Part shown: positions 43,018 to 51,993 of the stretch, piece by piece
Layout: each line of letters begins with the position of its first letter
Numbering within the stretch: the first letter of the stretch is position 1
Source of the DNA: Pseudoalteromonas ulvae UL12
GTDB taxonomy: Bacteria > Pseudomonadota > Gammaproteobacteria > Enterobacterales > Alteromonadaceae
Direction: 5' to 3'
Length of the DNA: 64,000 nt
Assembly: GCF_014925405.1 (NCBI RefSeq)
Contig: NZ_AQHJ01000020.1
Location: forward strand, 24,988-88,987
Made by a program: the position numbers and the translations under genes
The notes under the pieces: generated by a model
Database searches by the model: none
The model's input: the letters and a program-made list of their open reading frames with translations, nothing else
Told to the model about the DNA's origin: nothing

Positions 43018-43671
43018 ATGAATCAAACCTATTTATTTATTCCTTCGGGCAAAACAGAAGACAAGTTACGCTTGTTATTTCCGAAACATACACGTTTTAT
43101 CGTACCTAATGCCGGAGAATGTGAAATTCTGTCCTATAAGAAAGACGCAAAATACAACATACTCAATTGGACAGTTGAAAAAAAATGGCCTGTGGATCAT
43201 GCCAATGAATTCCTTGAATATGAATTATTCAACACGCCACTGATAGGTTTTATAAAATTACATAGCCAATACCAGAGTTCCTCATTTATTTATTGTGACG
43301 TAACTAACCTTGCTAACGCCCAAAACGCTGGTGCATTAAATGACGCCCTTAAAGTGCTATTAAAATATTGTAAAAATAAAACAATGATTTTGCTAGATGG
43401 CCTTTTACAAGATAACCATAGTATATATGAAGAAATTGTTAGATGGGCAACTGACTGCATTTTAATAACCGAGTTAGAGTCTCAGAAATTCAGAACTGTT
43501 TTAGTCAATTATCCCTTAAAAAACATGCCTCTTTTAACTTCTGGTAAAACAGCTGCGGAGTCACAAAGAATAAAGCGGAAAGCTGAGCGCTGGAGTAGGA
43601 ATTTCAGCGAGTTACCAAAACCTGAGCAAGACAGAATTATGATCGACTTGCTTACTCAATACTGTAATTAA
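43018..43671 (+). CDS. Unknown protein next to Xre
   Basis: From ATG 43018 the product has 217 residues; an upstream alternative start at 43003 adds five. The N-terminal half looks like an alternating alpha/beta protein (TYLFIPSGKTEDKLRLLFP, SSFIYCDVTNLANAQ, KTMILLDGLL). The C terminus is basic (TAAESQRIKRKAERWSR). No family recognised. It starts a three-gene plus-strand unit controlled, probably, by the divergent Xre protein. Confidence 0.5.
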   Translation: MNQTYLFIPSGKTEDKLRLLFPKHTRFIVPNAGECEILSYKKDAKYNILNWTVEKKWPVDHANEFLEYELFNTPLIGFIKLHSQYQSSSFIYCDVTNLANAQNAGALNDALKVLLKYCKNKTMILLDGLLQDNHSIYEEIVRWATDCILITELESQKFRTVLVNYPLKNMPLLTSGKTAAESQRIKRKAERWSRNFSELPKPEQDRIMIDLLTQYCN

Positions 43672-43691
43672 CTGAAGAGAATACATATTCA

Positions 43692-44357
43692 ATGAGTTTA
43701 AAAAAACTTCTTCTCTATTGTACACTGATATTTGTATTTTATTTTTTGAATCTAGAAACCGAGACAGAAAGGCTAGTATTTTTTATTTTTCTTGGTTTGA
43801 TATATTTTGATGCGCAAGATGAAAATATTCGAAGTCTTGTATTAATCATTACATTCGTGGAATTTGTATTTTACGAACTTGACTACATATTTTATGTAAT
43901 TGGAAAGTATTATTGGAATACAGGTACAATTGCTGGGAACATTATTCTCGACATAATTATTCTTCTAAGCATCATGTCCTCAATGCTATCAGTCTATTAC
44001 CGAAACGAACTCACCAATGCCATACATCGATTATTCGGCTGGCCAAAATTAGACTATTTACCAACAAGAGCTGACTTAGCTGTCATAAATACCTTACGGA
44101 TAATAGGTATATATCATGTCATTATGCTTAGTATAAATGCATATATCGTTAATCAATACAAAATTGCGGTGGAATCTACAGACTCGATAGTTATATTCGA
44201 ACTCAAGGAACAACTTTTAAATTTTAATCTATTATATGTCGACTGGGGGTTCAAATTTACTATCTTAAAATATGCAGTGTTATTACTTTCACTGCACTCA
44301 TGGTTGCACAAAACCCTAAATAGCAAACGCCCTCAACTTGGGCTACTTAGAGGGTAA
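43692..44357 (+). CDS. Polytopic membrane protein
   Basis: 221 residues with five or six hydrophobic segments (LLLYCTLIFVFYFL, LVFFIFLGLIYF, LVLIITFVEFVFY, IILDIIILLSIMSSMLSVYY, IIGIYHVIMLSI, LKYAVLLLSLHSWL). Twenty-one bases separate it from the previous gene. No transport or enzyme motif recognised. Its partner is the small membrane protein encoded directly after. Confidence 0.55.
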   Translation: MSLKKLLLYCTLIFVFYFLNLETETERLVFFIFLGLIYFDAQDENIRSLVLIITFVEFVFYELDYIFYVIGKYYWNTGTIAGNIILDIIILLSIMSSMLSVYYRNELTNAIHRLFGWPKLDYLPTRADLAVINTLRIIGIYHVIMLSINAYIVNQYKIAVESTDSIVIFELKEQLLNFNLLYVDWGFKFTILKYAVLLLSLHSWLHKTLNSKRPQLGLLRG

Positions 44358-44358
44358 T

Positions 44359-44646
44359 ATGCATATGGCGATTTATAACTTAGTTACTGCGTTTGAAATG
44401 TGGAGAGGTCTACTCCCGAGACGGGTTCAGATTGCGTTTTATGTATTCTTAGTTACTACACCAATAATTAGTATTATCTATTTATCAAATGAGCAAGCAG
44501 GCGCTCCTAAAACACTTTCTGATTATAGCATAGGAGCACTCTTTCGAATGAGTATTCTTGCATTCATATTTTTTATTGCTGACTACTTTCGCTATTTTTA
44601 TTCTATTTTTAGACTAAAAGCTAAAGAGGTCAAATTTGACAGGTAA
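44359..44646 (+). CDS. Small membrane protein
   Basis: ATG 44359 follows AGAGGG and comes one base after the previous stop; an overlapping TTG at 44338 is less likely. The 95-residue product has two membrane segments (IAFYVFLVTTPIISIIYL and LFRMSILAFIFFIADYF). Probably works with the larger membrane protein before it. Confidence 0.5.
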   Translation: MHMAIYNLVTAFEMWRGLLPRRVQIAFYVFLVTTPIISIIYLSNEQAGAPKTLSDYSIGALFRMSILAFIFFIADYFRYFYSIFRLKAKEVKFDR

Positions 44647-45169
44647 GGACTTAACAGTTTTGGCTGTTGAACCACGTCTGCGGTTTGGCTCTTCACAGTT
44701 TTCCAGATGCTGATCTAATAAATCTGAGTTCGATTTTAGAATATTATAATCCAATGGAACTAAAAGCCTGTTCCGCAATCAGATCTTTTGACTAAAAAAC
44801 AAATGAAAGGCTAGGTGCAGGGTCATGTTAAAAAAGCGATTCATTATTGAGACATATATGGACTGTAGTGGTACAGACACTACCCACTTTACAAGCATGA
44901 GCTGTTTTTATCTTGTAAAAAATACAAAATAAATAGTGTGTTCTTTTTGTTCGTTAACATATGTTCATGTAGTTTTCTGATTAATAGATATTAAAAATAT
45001 CAGCACTGACATATATACTGGCTCTGTTCTTTCCTCTGATTATCAAGAAAAGAGTGGCGGGAGTTGACTCCCGCTGGCCTCTGATGAATTCCGTACTTGA
45101 AATACCTAAACAGCCACACGGATTATAAATCCTTGTCTCAACCAGGTTGTTTTCAAGCGGAAAAACCGT
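44647..45169. other. Gene-free AT-rich stretch
   Basis: I see no supported gene. A small palindromic repeat GGAACTAAAAGCCTGTTCC at 44756-44774 closely matches GGAACTAAAAGCTCGTTCC at 41869-41887, and a looser third copy lies near 41541. It may be an IS-derived or intergenic repeat. Confidence 0.35.
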
Positions 45170-45302
45170 TTACTCATCAACATGTGTTATATGTTGAGGT
45201 TGGTACATCACATCTTTTTGCAACAAGTGCCAAACAATTCGTGAAAGTTTATGAGCAATGGCAACCACCGCTTTATTAAAACCACGTCGATGTGGATCGC
45301 TT
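45170..45302 (-). pseudogene. IS110-family transposase C-terminal remnant
   Basis: On the minus strand the frame reads HRRGFNKAVVAIAHKLSRIV then WHLLQKDVMYQPQ, ending at a TAA at 45170-45172. This matches the conserved C terminus of IS110-type transposases (KAVVAIA.K..RI.W). The upstream part is missing; IS3 copy 3 inserted just beside it, and a stop lies in frame on the far side of the IS. Confidence 0.55.
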
Positions 45303-45369
45303 CACTGGACTTCACAGACTTTGCTAGACACTTTTAACAGTTACAATGTAACTTCAAATAGAGGTGTTT

Positions 45370-45648
45370 ATGAGCAAAGGCAAACGGTATACCGAAGAGT
45401 TTAAGATAGAAGCAGTCAAGCAAATTACTGAGCGTGGTTATTCAGTTCAGGAAGTTGCTGATCGGCTTGGTATTTCAACTAAATCCCTCTATCACTGGCG
45501 AAGCCAGTTAAGTGGCAATAAAGCCGTTCGCCAGTCATCTGATGATTCGGTTCGAATTGCTAAGTTAGAGGCAGAGTTGAAGCGGGTCACGGAGGAAAGG
45601 GACATCTTAAAAAAGGCCGCAAGGTACTTTGCAAGCCAGCCAGAGTAA
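45370..45648 (+). CDS. IS3-family transposase OrfA, copy 3
   Basis: The 92-residue OrfA with an intact helix-turn-helix and SQLSGN as in copy 2. ATG 45370 follows AGAGGT. The A6G frameshift run is present near its end. Confidence 0.9.
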   Translation: MSKGKRYTEEFKIEAVKQITERGYSVQEVADRLGISTKSLYHWRSQLSGNKAVRQSSDDSVRIAKLEAELKRVTEERDILKKAARYFASQPE

Positions 45649-45686
45649 AGTACGCCTTTATCCGAGATCACCAGAAGCAGTTCTCT

Positions 45687-46517
45687 GTGTTATCCATGTG
45701 CCGTGTATTAAAAATCAATCGCAGTGGCTTTTATGCATGGCTTAAACAGCCGTTGAGCACGAGAGCGATTGAAGATAATCGCCTGCTCAAGCGGATAAAA
45801 GAGTTCTATATTGCCAGCGGCGGAACATATGGTAGCCCTTGGATACATCGTGATCTTCGTGAAGCGGGCGAGTCTTGTAGCGTGCACCGTGTTGCTAAAA
45901 TTATGCGACTGAACAACCTTAGAGCGCAGATTGGTTACAAGCGCAAATACATCAAAGGCGTTAAGCCATCACGGATTGCAGATAACGTATTGGAGCGTGA
46001 TTTTGCCCCAGACTCACCTAATACTGCGTGGGTGAGTGACATCACGTATGTGCGAACGTATGAGGGTTTTCTGTACTTAGCGACAGTTATCGACTTGTTC
46101 TCACGACGCGTTGTCGGTTGGTCGATGGATAAAAACATGGATAAGCATTTGGTTATCCGGGCATTATTAATGGCCGTTTACCAACGTCGGCCAGAACAAT
46201 CTGTGTTGGTACATAGCGATCAAGGCAGTCAGTATGGCAGTGCAGATTATTTAGCGTTTATGAAAGAGCATAATCTTATTCCTTCCATGAGCCGCAGAGG
46301 AAACTGTCATGATAATGCGGTTGCTGAGAGCTTTTTTGCTACGTTTAAAAAGCGCGTGATCAGAAAGAAGATATATTCGACCAGAGTCGAAGCGAAGACA
46401 GAGATATTTAACTTTATAGAAATGTTTTACAATCCAAAAAAACGCCACTCGCATACAGGCGGTATATCACCTGCTAAATTCGAAGAAGCGTATTTTTTGA
46501 AACAACAGACTGTCTAG
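45687..46517 (+). CDS. IS3-family transposase OrfB, copy 3
   Basis: A 276-residue DDE enzyme equal to copy 1 except for Val in STRVEAK (Asp in the other copies). Catalytic residues in WVSDIT, HSDQGSQYG and NAVAESF are intact, so this copy may also be active through OrfAB. Confidence 0.92.
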   Translation: MLSMCRVLKINRSGFYAWLKQPLSTRAIEDNRLLKRIKEFYIASGGTYGSPWIHRDLREAGESCSVHRVAKIMRLNNLRAQIGYKRKYIKGVKPSRIADNVLERDFAPDSPNTAWVSDITYVRTYEGFLYLATVIDLFSRRVVGWSMDKNMDKHLVIRALLMAVYQRRPEQSVLVHSDQGSQYGSADYLAFMKEHNLIPSMSRRGNCHDNAVAESFFATFKKRVIRKKIYSTRVEAKTEIFNFIEMFYNPKKRHSHTGGISPAKFEEAYFLKQQTV

Positions 46518-46535
46518 TGAGAGCTGGGAAGTCCA

Positions 46536-46917
46536 CACTGCAAAACTTTTGATTTTGCAAAATAGAATGTAGAGAAAAATAACAGCATTAATAATACATC
46601 TACATTTCTATTTTAGAGCCGGAATTAGCGGCCAATCATTTTCTGAGACACCACAAAATCAATAAATAACCTTATACATTCCCGATTGTTCTATCAGCTG
46701 TAAATACAGATACATCAATACTCCCCATCATATAGATATTGCCATCGAGACTTCGATGGAAGGCTAAATAATGATTAATTAAATACATGACAAGAACTAT
46801 GAACTTGTACTATTATGACTATTGAGTAAGTGATGAGATATGGCATCGAATGTCTTCGAACTAGTGACCAAAGTGGTGACTTCATCATTTTAGACCGAAT
46901 TAAATAATTGGAAAATT
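46536..46917. other. Gene-free stretch right of IS3 copy 3
   Basis: No gene is supported. It starts with a short hairpin (GCAAAA, TTTTGC) and is AT-rich. It separates the IS3 copy from an older IS3 relic. Confidence 0.3.
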
Positions 46918-47168
46918 TAGAACTTTTTCTCCCTTGCGTGTTGAGTAAATCTTCCTTTTAATTATCCGCTTTTTAATCGTTGCAAAAAAGCTTTCAGCAA
47001 CTGCATTATCGTGACAATTCCCAGCTCGACTCATTGAGGGTACAAGGTTATGTTCTTTCATAAAGGCTAAATAATCAGCGCTACCATACTGGCTTCCTTG
47101 ATCACTATGTACCATTACGTCAGCTTTGGGTTGGCGCTGATAAACTGCCATGAGCAATGCTTTAATTA

Positions 47169-48138
47169 ACCTCAGATCTGCATAAGAATTAAAGCCGAGT
47201 CACTTTTATACTCGGCTTTTTAGTCTGAAAGGTATAGGCAATTAATCCAGCCATTAAATTAACCATAAATGAGATGAAGCTGCGGTGCCTTGTATGGTCT
47301 ATTTGAGCCATATTTTTCAGTTGGTCGAAAACTGTTTCAATGATGAAACGCTTTGATAGCATCGCTCTATCCCAAGATGATATTGGCTGACGTTTCATAT
47401 TACTTCGTTGACCTGTAATAAAATCAATGCCTTGCTCAGTAAGTTCCGCTTTTAGATTTGCAGATACATAACCTTTATCAGCGTATAAACTCCCTGTAAC
47501 ATTATCGACCATATCTAACACAGGCTGTCTATCATCAACATTCCCAGCTGTCACTTTTACTGCTAATAAATCACCTTCATCATTCATGATGAGGTGAAGT
47601 TTAAAGCCATAAAACCAGCCCATTGTTCCTTTCCCCCGCTTGGCTTCTCCCGCGAAAACTTGGTGGCGAGGAATACGCATGTTGTGACACACCTTGAGAG
47701 AAGTAGAGTCGATAAATGCAATGCCTGTTGGTTTATCAAAGCGCTGCTTCAGATAGCTACACAGAGCAGGTAACGTGGCCTGAAGTAACTTCAACATACG
47801 TGTATAACTGACTAAATCAGGAAAATAATGTCGCCAATACTGACAAACAAATTTGGTGTAGTAAGTTTTAAAGTCGCGATAACCTGATTGATGAAAGGCA
47901 ATTAATATAGTCATCACTTCGCTAGAGGATAGTCGAGACGGCTTAATGCGTTGCTTCTCACCTGATTCTATTAGGTGTTTAAGCCATTGAGGTTCAAACA
48001 ATAAACAAAAATCATCGACATCTACGTAAATTACATCTAAGTTATTCATGCCCTTGCCTCGGTAATCTTATGTTTCTTGGTCGAAAGATCTGATCACCGC
48101 AAGGGCATTTAGTTCCATTTCTTTTGTGCAGCTCAGGT
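47169..48138 (-). mobile_element. IS982-family insertion sequence
   Basis: A 970-bp element with ends ACCTCAG and CTCAGGT is flanked by the 6-bp direct repeat TAATTA (47163-47168 and 48139-48144). It is inserted in the IS3 relic. Its single gene is intact. Confidence 0.85.
47189..48049 (-). CDS. IS982-family transposase
   Basis: A 286-residue DDE transposase. The catalytic Asp residues are in AFIDSTSLKVCHN and LYADKGYVS, the Glu in FIIETVFDQLKN, and the family signature KGTMGWFYGFKLHL is present. Length is normal for IS982 (about 290), so it is probably functional. Confidence 0.92.
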   Translation of the reverse strand: MNNLDVIYVDVDDFCLLFEPQWLKHLIESGEKQRIKPSRLSSSEVMTILIAFHQSGYRDFKTYYTKFVCQYWRHYFPDLVSYTRMLKLLQATLPALCSYLKQRFDKPTGIAFIDSTSLKVCHNMRIPRHQVFAGEAKRGKGTMGWFYGFKLHLIMNDEGDLLAVKVTAGNVDDRQPVLDMVDNVTGSLYADKGYVSANLKAELTEQGIDFITGQRSNMKRQPISSWDRAMLSKRFIIETVFDQLKNMAQIDHTRHRSFISFMVNLMAGLIAYTFQTKKPSIKVTRL

Positions 48139-48198
48139 TAATTACTAAGTGCTTGTCCATGTTTTTATCCACGACCAGGTATCTACACACATGATGAT

Positions 48199-48329
48199 TC
48201 TGCTAAAAAGGTGGTCTACTTAGCGATTGAGCATGCATAAAAAAATGGACGATGCCAATTAGAAATTGGAAATCGGCCTAGAATCGATTTATGATCGAAT
48301 TCGAAGACCGATTAAAAGGTGTTATTTAA
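48199..48329 (+). pseudogene. IS256-family transposase C-terminal remnant
   Basis: The plus strand reads SAKKVVYLAIEHA, then a stop and frame change to KKWTMPIRNWKSA, a further stop, and RFMIEFEDRLKGVI. This is the conserved end of mutator/IS256 transposases (WTMP..NW). It may be the far end of an element whose starts survive at 41.6-42.2 kb, separated by later insertions. Confidence 0.6.
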
Positions 48330-48456
48330 CACTGGCAGTTACACAAAGTGCCTTACAGGGTCAGGCAGCCCCCCGAAATTTGCGCTTCGCTATTCAAACA
48401 GGTTTAGTTATAAAGCCCTGTCATGTAAACTATACTGTAAATATATTTAATGTTCC

Positions 48457-49731
48457 TCACTCCAAGATACACAAACTTTTATCAATACTGTTTACGCCAC
48501 CCATAAGCTTTCGAGACACAAGGGACGCATGAATTTTAACACTTTTTGATTCAGATATTGCTTCATCCAGAATGTACAATACACAACTCCTCGCCAGCTC
48601 GATGCGTTGTTTATAGCCACCAATCAGTTGCTCCACCTGAATAACTTCCTCTGTATTTGTATATCCAATCAATGCAATACTAACGGTTTGCACTCCCAAG
48701 TGAGTTAATTTTCGTTTGTATTCAGGGAAAATAAGAATCTGGTTATTTCCTAAAACATCTTTACCAAATGCAATATGCCTAGTTTCGAAAACTGAGCCGC
48801 TAATATTTTCCACCAAGCCATAATCGGCTGCGAATGAAGCAAATGCCCTAGTATGCCCTGACGTTTTAGTTATTTTAGTACCCGATTGTTCAGGTTGTAG
48901 GCTGCTTCTCACAATAACTTGGCAATCATCTAATTTGAGAGGTGAAAGCGTCTCCGGATGTAAAATTTTACTGCCAGCACGCGCCATAGCATCAGCTTGA
49001 TACCAATCAATGGATTCAAACCAAATGGCATTTTTAACTACCCTAGGATCTGAACTGAATACTCCTTTAACATCTGTCCAAATTTCTAGACGCTGTGCAC
49101 TAATTAAACTGGCAAATAAACTTGCACTAAAGTCACTACCATTACGGCCTAGGGTGGTCACTTTGCCATTTGCATCGGATGCAATAAAGCCAGTAACTAC
49201 TTTGATACCTGATTCGTATAACAACCCAGATTGCTCTAATCTGCTATAGCTATGCTTTAGATCAACACAACGCTCCCCTAAACTTAAAATATCAGTCGCA
49301 TTAACGAAGCAAGCTGACTTTCCAAGAGATTTCACCAACTGTGTCATCAACTTGGCAGACCAGATTTCACCATAGCATACATATTCACACTCGCTGTGCC
49401 TAGCCTGCTTTTGCGTTGTAATTTTATCGTCCAGTATCAGTTGATCTTGCTCTAATTGGTGAATCAAGTTATCAGGCGTATCCAGCACTGATGCCAACAA
49501 ACTTCGCTGATATTCTATGAGTTCAGCGAGTTCTGTTGTAGCAAGTTGTTCATCTATCAACGACAACTGGTAAATCGTCGTTAGCTTGTCAGTTGTTTTG
49601 CCTGATGCAGATACAACTATCCAATCATTGTTACCCAAATGAGTACCTATTATTTTAGCCACACGAGCATAACAATTGGTGTTAGCTAAGCTTGACCCGC
49701 CAAACTTATTAACGACAAGTTCATTGTTCAT
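48457..49731 (-). CDS. Stand-alone aspartokinase, MetL-like
   Basis: The 424-residue product phosphorylates aspartate, the first step to lysine, methionine, threonine and diaminopimelate. It shows the kinase motif KFGGSSLANTNCYARV, VVSASGKTTDKL, the binding loop LGRNGSDFSA, the DVKGVFSSDPR strand and ARAGSKILHPETL. The sequence is closest by eye to the aspartokinase half of MetL/ThrA, but the homoserine dehydrogenase half is absent and the C-terminal ACT-like region looks degenerate. That could relax feedback control. It is the most downstream gene of the NRPS cluster, and presumably raises aspartate semialdehyde supply for a non-standard residue. Confidence 0.85.
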   Translation of the reverse strand: MNNELVVNKFGGSSLANTNCYARVAKIIGTHLGNNDWIVVSASGKTTDKLTTIYQLSLIDEQLATTELAELIEYQRSLLASVLDTPDNLIHQLEQDQLILDDKITTQKQARHSECEYVCYGEIWSAKLMTQLVKSLGKSACFVNATDILSLGERCVDLKHSYSRLEQSGLLYESGIKVVTGFIASDANGKVTTLGRNGSDFSASLFASLISAQRLEIWTDVKGVFSSDPRVVKNAIWFESIDWYQADAMARAGSKILHPETLSPLKLDDCQVIVRSSLQPEQSGTKITKTSGHTRAFASFAADYGLVENISGSVFETRHIAFGKDVLGNNQILIFPEYKRKLTHLGVQTVSIALIGYTNTEEVIQVEQLIGGYKQRIELARSCVLYILDEAISESKSVKIHASLVSRKLMGGVNSIDKSLCILE

Positions 49732-49764
49732 AATTTTTTCCTTAATATCGCTATAAGCGGTTAG

Positions 49765-51993
49765 CTAGTAAGCCATAACCCACTTTAATGTCACCACATC
49801 GGTATGTTTATCCGATAATGATTTATCAAATTGCTTGTCGAAACCGACTAATTCATCATTGTAGGCTGTCATACTGCCTTGACGTGTATAGGCCAATGTT
49901 AAGCTGGATAACGGGTCAATTTGATATTTGTACTTCAGTTGCAGAGATAAATCACTTTCAGAAAAGTCTTCCAGCAGATCGTCAGATACAAGCATCTGCC
50001 TATCTTGGATGGTAAACCTGTCGAGCGCATTTGCTTTGATGCCATTCCATTGAATTCGCAGTGTCATTTCGTGCCGTTCTTTAAGTAGATAAAGAAGAGA
50101 AACATCCATTTCAAGAAATTCTCGCTCATAGCGCTCTAACCCGCCATCTCCATCACCAATCAGCCAATCATTACTCGATAAGTAAAAAAATGAAGTTGTC
50201 AGCGATACCTTGTCAATCCAAGATAATAAAAATGTAGACTCCAATGCGTTTGCCCAACCTTTTAAACCTTCTTGATAAATATTCCAACTCACAATCCATT
50301 TATCACCGTCATCGAACAATTGCTGATATAAAAGAAATACATCTTTTTGACTCGGAATTTCAACAGGATCAAAGCCAAAAGAGATAAGGTCGTCGATTCC
50401 TTTCAATTTTTCTTCATACGCAATTTCATACTGTGATGCGTCTTCCATGAAAAACAACATGCTCATTCCGTACTCAGGCGCAAGTGACAAACCATCGAAG
50501 TTTTCTGATAGAGTTAGCTCAAAATCGCTGTAAACTTCTCTAACGTTTGGCGAAAAATCGTAAAATGAGTAGTCCAGAGATAACTCGAATTGCTTTAAAT
50601 TACCGCGCTCTAAATAACCAAGATCGTCTAATTCTAACTTATCATCGAGCCACATGAATTGTGCATTGATGTTAAAATCTCTATCTGCAAAATAGCTAAA
50701 ATCAACAAAACCACCATAACCATTTATGCTTTGATCAGCCATATTGATATGGGAATACAGTAAGTTACCTTTCGTTAACCAATTGTCGGAGGAATTTACA
50801 AAATCTATCCCGTGGACATTCGCTTGTCGGTCAAACTCTTGAGCATCAACATATGTAGTCAAGTAGCCAATAGTACCTAGTTCTGTATGGAAATTAGCTC
50901 TACCAACAAAAAATTGAGGTCCTTCGACAGTTTTCACATCTTTGTCTATTGCAGCCATGAAGCCAGTATCTAAAGTATCCCCAACATTAATGTACTTGGT
51001 TGCAAATGCCAGTCCTCCTTTGCCATTGTCTTTGGTGACACCTATTCGCCGAGTATAAACAAGCATAAAGGCTTCATCGTCATCCTTAACGTCAAATAAG
51101 CTGTGGTTTTCGGTAAAGAACTGGCGGTTTTCCTGAAATAAGTTTTCAATGGGAGAAAAATTCGAAACTAAATCATCACTGTCTACTGCACCGTAATCAG
51201 GGTTAATAGTAGCCATCACTAATTGATTACTATTGGGCTTATACATGATGTCCACACCAACTGTACTTTTTAGGTCATCAGTAATTGTATTGTAATTACT
51301 TGTAAATTGAGGGATGAGTGTTAATAGCCCTTCATCTTTCTCAATGTTGTAGGCCACTTTGTCGAGCTCACCAATAAAGTTGTTTCTGCTCCAATGAGTA
51401 AAAGGATATGAGAATTCCACAGCATCTTGTGCGTATATTCGACCAAATGAAATGCCTATTTCCTGGACTTTCTCTTTGTTCGGGGCCGTATAAAGAGCAA
51501 TAGACCACGGTAGGAATATTTCACTGTACCAATTTTCATCATCTTCGCTCACGGCAAATGACCAAGCGCCATTCCATTCGCTTGAGAACTCATTCCCGTT
51601 AATATAAATCCCTTCACCATATCCCTTTCCAAGAGTTACGGTAAATTCGTAGGCTGTTTTACCATCACCCTCAAAGTCAACGACTAGTCGATTGAAATCT
51701 GCTCGACTACTTTTGTCTCTTGGTGAATAGATTTTAATACGGCTTTCAGGAGGCTGCTTATTAATAAAAGCCACATACAAGCCTTCTTCTTTGATAAGCA
51801 ACTTGGCTTCAGTACTATAAGTCGCTGGCACACCAGTATCCGGATCAGTCATTACAAAATGGGCATACGATTTCGCTTGTTGCCATTCTGCTTCTGTCAA
51901 CGCACCATCAACCTTCATTTCAGCGCAAAGATAAAATGGCAGCATACATCCCCAAAAAAGAATTAGCTTAATCAAGTTAAACGCATACTTCAT
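49765..51993 (-). CDS. DUF5916-type outer-membrane beta-barrel protein with CBM9-like N domain
   Basis: A 742-residue exported protein: signal peptide (LILFWGCMLPFYLCA), a CBM9-like domain (residues 25-200, VDGALTEAEWQQAKSYAHF), then about 500 residues of alternating aromatic strands typical of an outer-membrane barrel (for example FDLSYF-type strands and a final TLKWVMAY). The C-terminal aromatic residue fits Bam recognition. In this cluster it may help the peptide cross the outer membrane, by inference. Its start overlaps the end of the DapE-like gene by 17 bases. Confidence 0.75.
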   Translation of the reverse strand: MKYAFNLIKLILFWGCMLPFYLCAEMKVDGALTEAEWQQAKSYAHFVMTDPDTGVPATYSTEAKLLIKEEGLYVAFINKQPPESRIKIYSPRDKSSRADFNRLVVDFEGDGKTAYEFTVTLGKGYGEGIYINGNEFSSEWNGAWSFAVSEDDENWYSEIFLPWSIALYTAPNKEKVQEIGISFGRIYAQDAVEFSYPFTHWSRNNFIGELDKVAYNIEKDEGLLTLIPQFTSNYNTITDDLKSTVGVDIMYKPNSNQLVMATINPDYGAVDSDDLVSNFSPIENLFQENRQFFTENHSLFDVKDDDEAFMLVYTRRIGVTKDNGKGGLAFATKYINVGDTLDTGFMAAIDKDVKTVEGPQFFVGRANFHTELGTIGYLTTYVDAQEFDRQANVHGIDFVNSSDNWLTKGNLLYSHINMADQSINGYGGFVDFSYFADRDFNINAQFMWLDDKLELDDLGYLERGNLKQFELSLDYSFYDFSPNVREVYSDFELTLSENFDGLSLAPEYGMSMLFFMEDASQYEIAYEEKLKGIDDLISFGFDPVEIPSQKDVFLLYQQLFDDGDKWIVSWNIYQEGLKGWANALESTFLLSWIDKVSLTTSFFYLSSNDWLIGDGDGGLERYEREFLEMDVSLLYLLKERHEMTLRIQWNGIKANALDRFTIQDRQMLVSDDLLEDFSESDLSLQLKYKYQIDPLSSLTLAYTRQGSMTAYNDELVGFDKQFDKSLSDKHTDVVTLKWVMAY

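Larger units (their letters stand above)
45306..46535 (+). mobile_element. IS3-family insertion sequence, copy 3
   Basis: A third 1,230-bp copy, same orientation as copy 1, with the direct repeat CAC on both sides (45303-45305 and 46536-46538). The terminal repeats TGGACTTC are intact. The insertion is beside the IS110 remnant. Confidence 0.95.
46918..48176 (-). pseudogene. Older IS3-family OrfB relic, split by IS982
   Basis: Two fragments of one IS3-type orfB flank the IS982 element. The right one (48139-48176) encodes DKNMDKHLVI and the left one (down to about 46926) continues KALLMAVYQRQPKADVMVHSDQG to KIYSTRKGE. It is close to but distinct from the three intact copies (VPSMSRAGNCHDN versus IPSMSRRGNCHDN). 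Both outer ends are missing. Confidence 0.7.

Noticed and set aside
45097..45279. A 60-residue plus-strand frame
   Set aside because: It is antisense to the IS110 C-terminal remnant, which explains the coding signal better.
48266..48532. An 88-residue plus-strand frame
   Set aside because: Its start lies in another frame of the IS256 remnant and its end overlaps the aspartokinase gene antisense.
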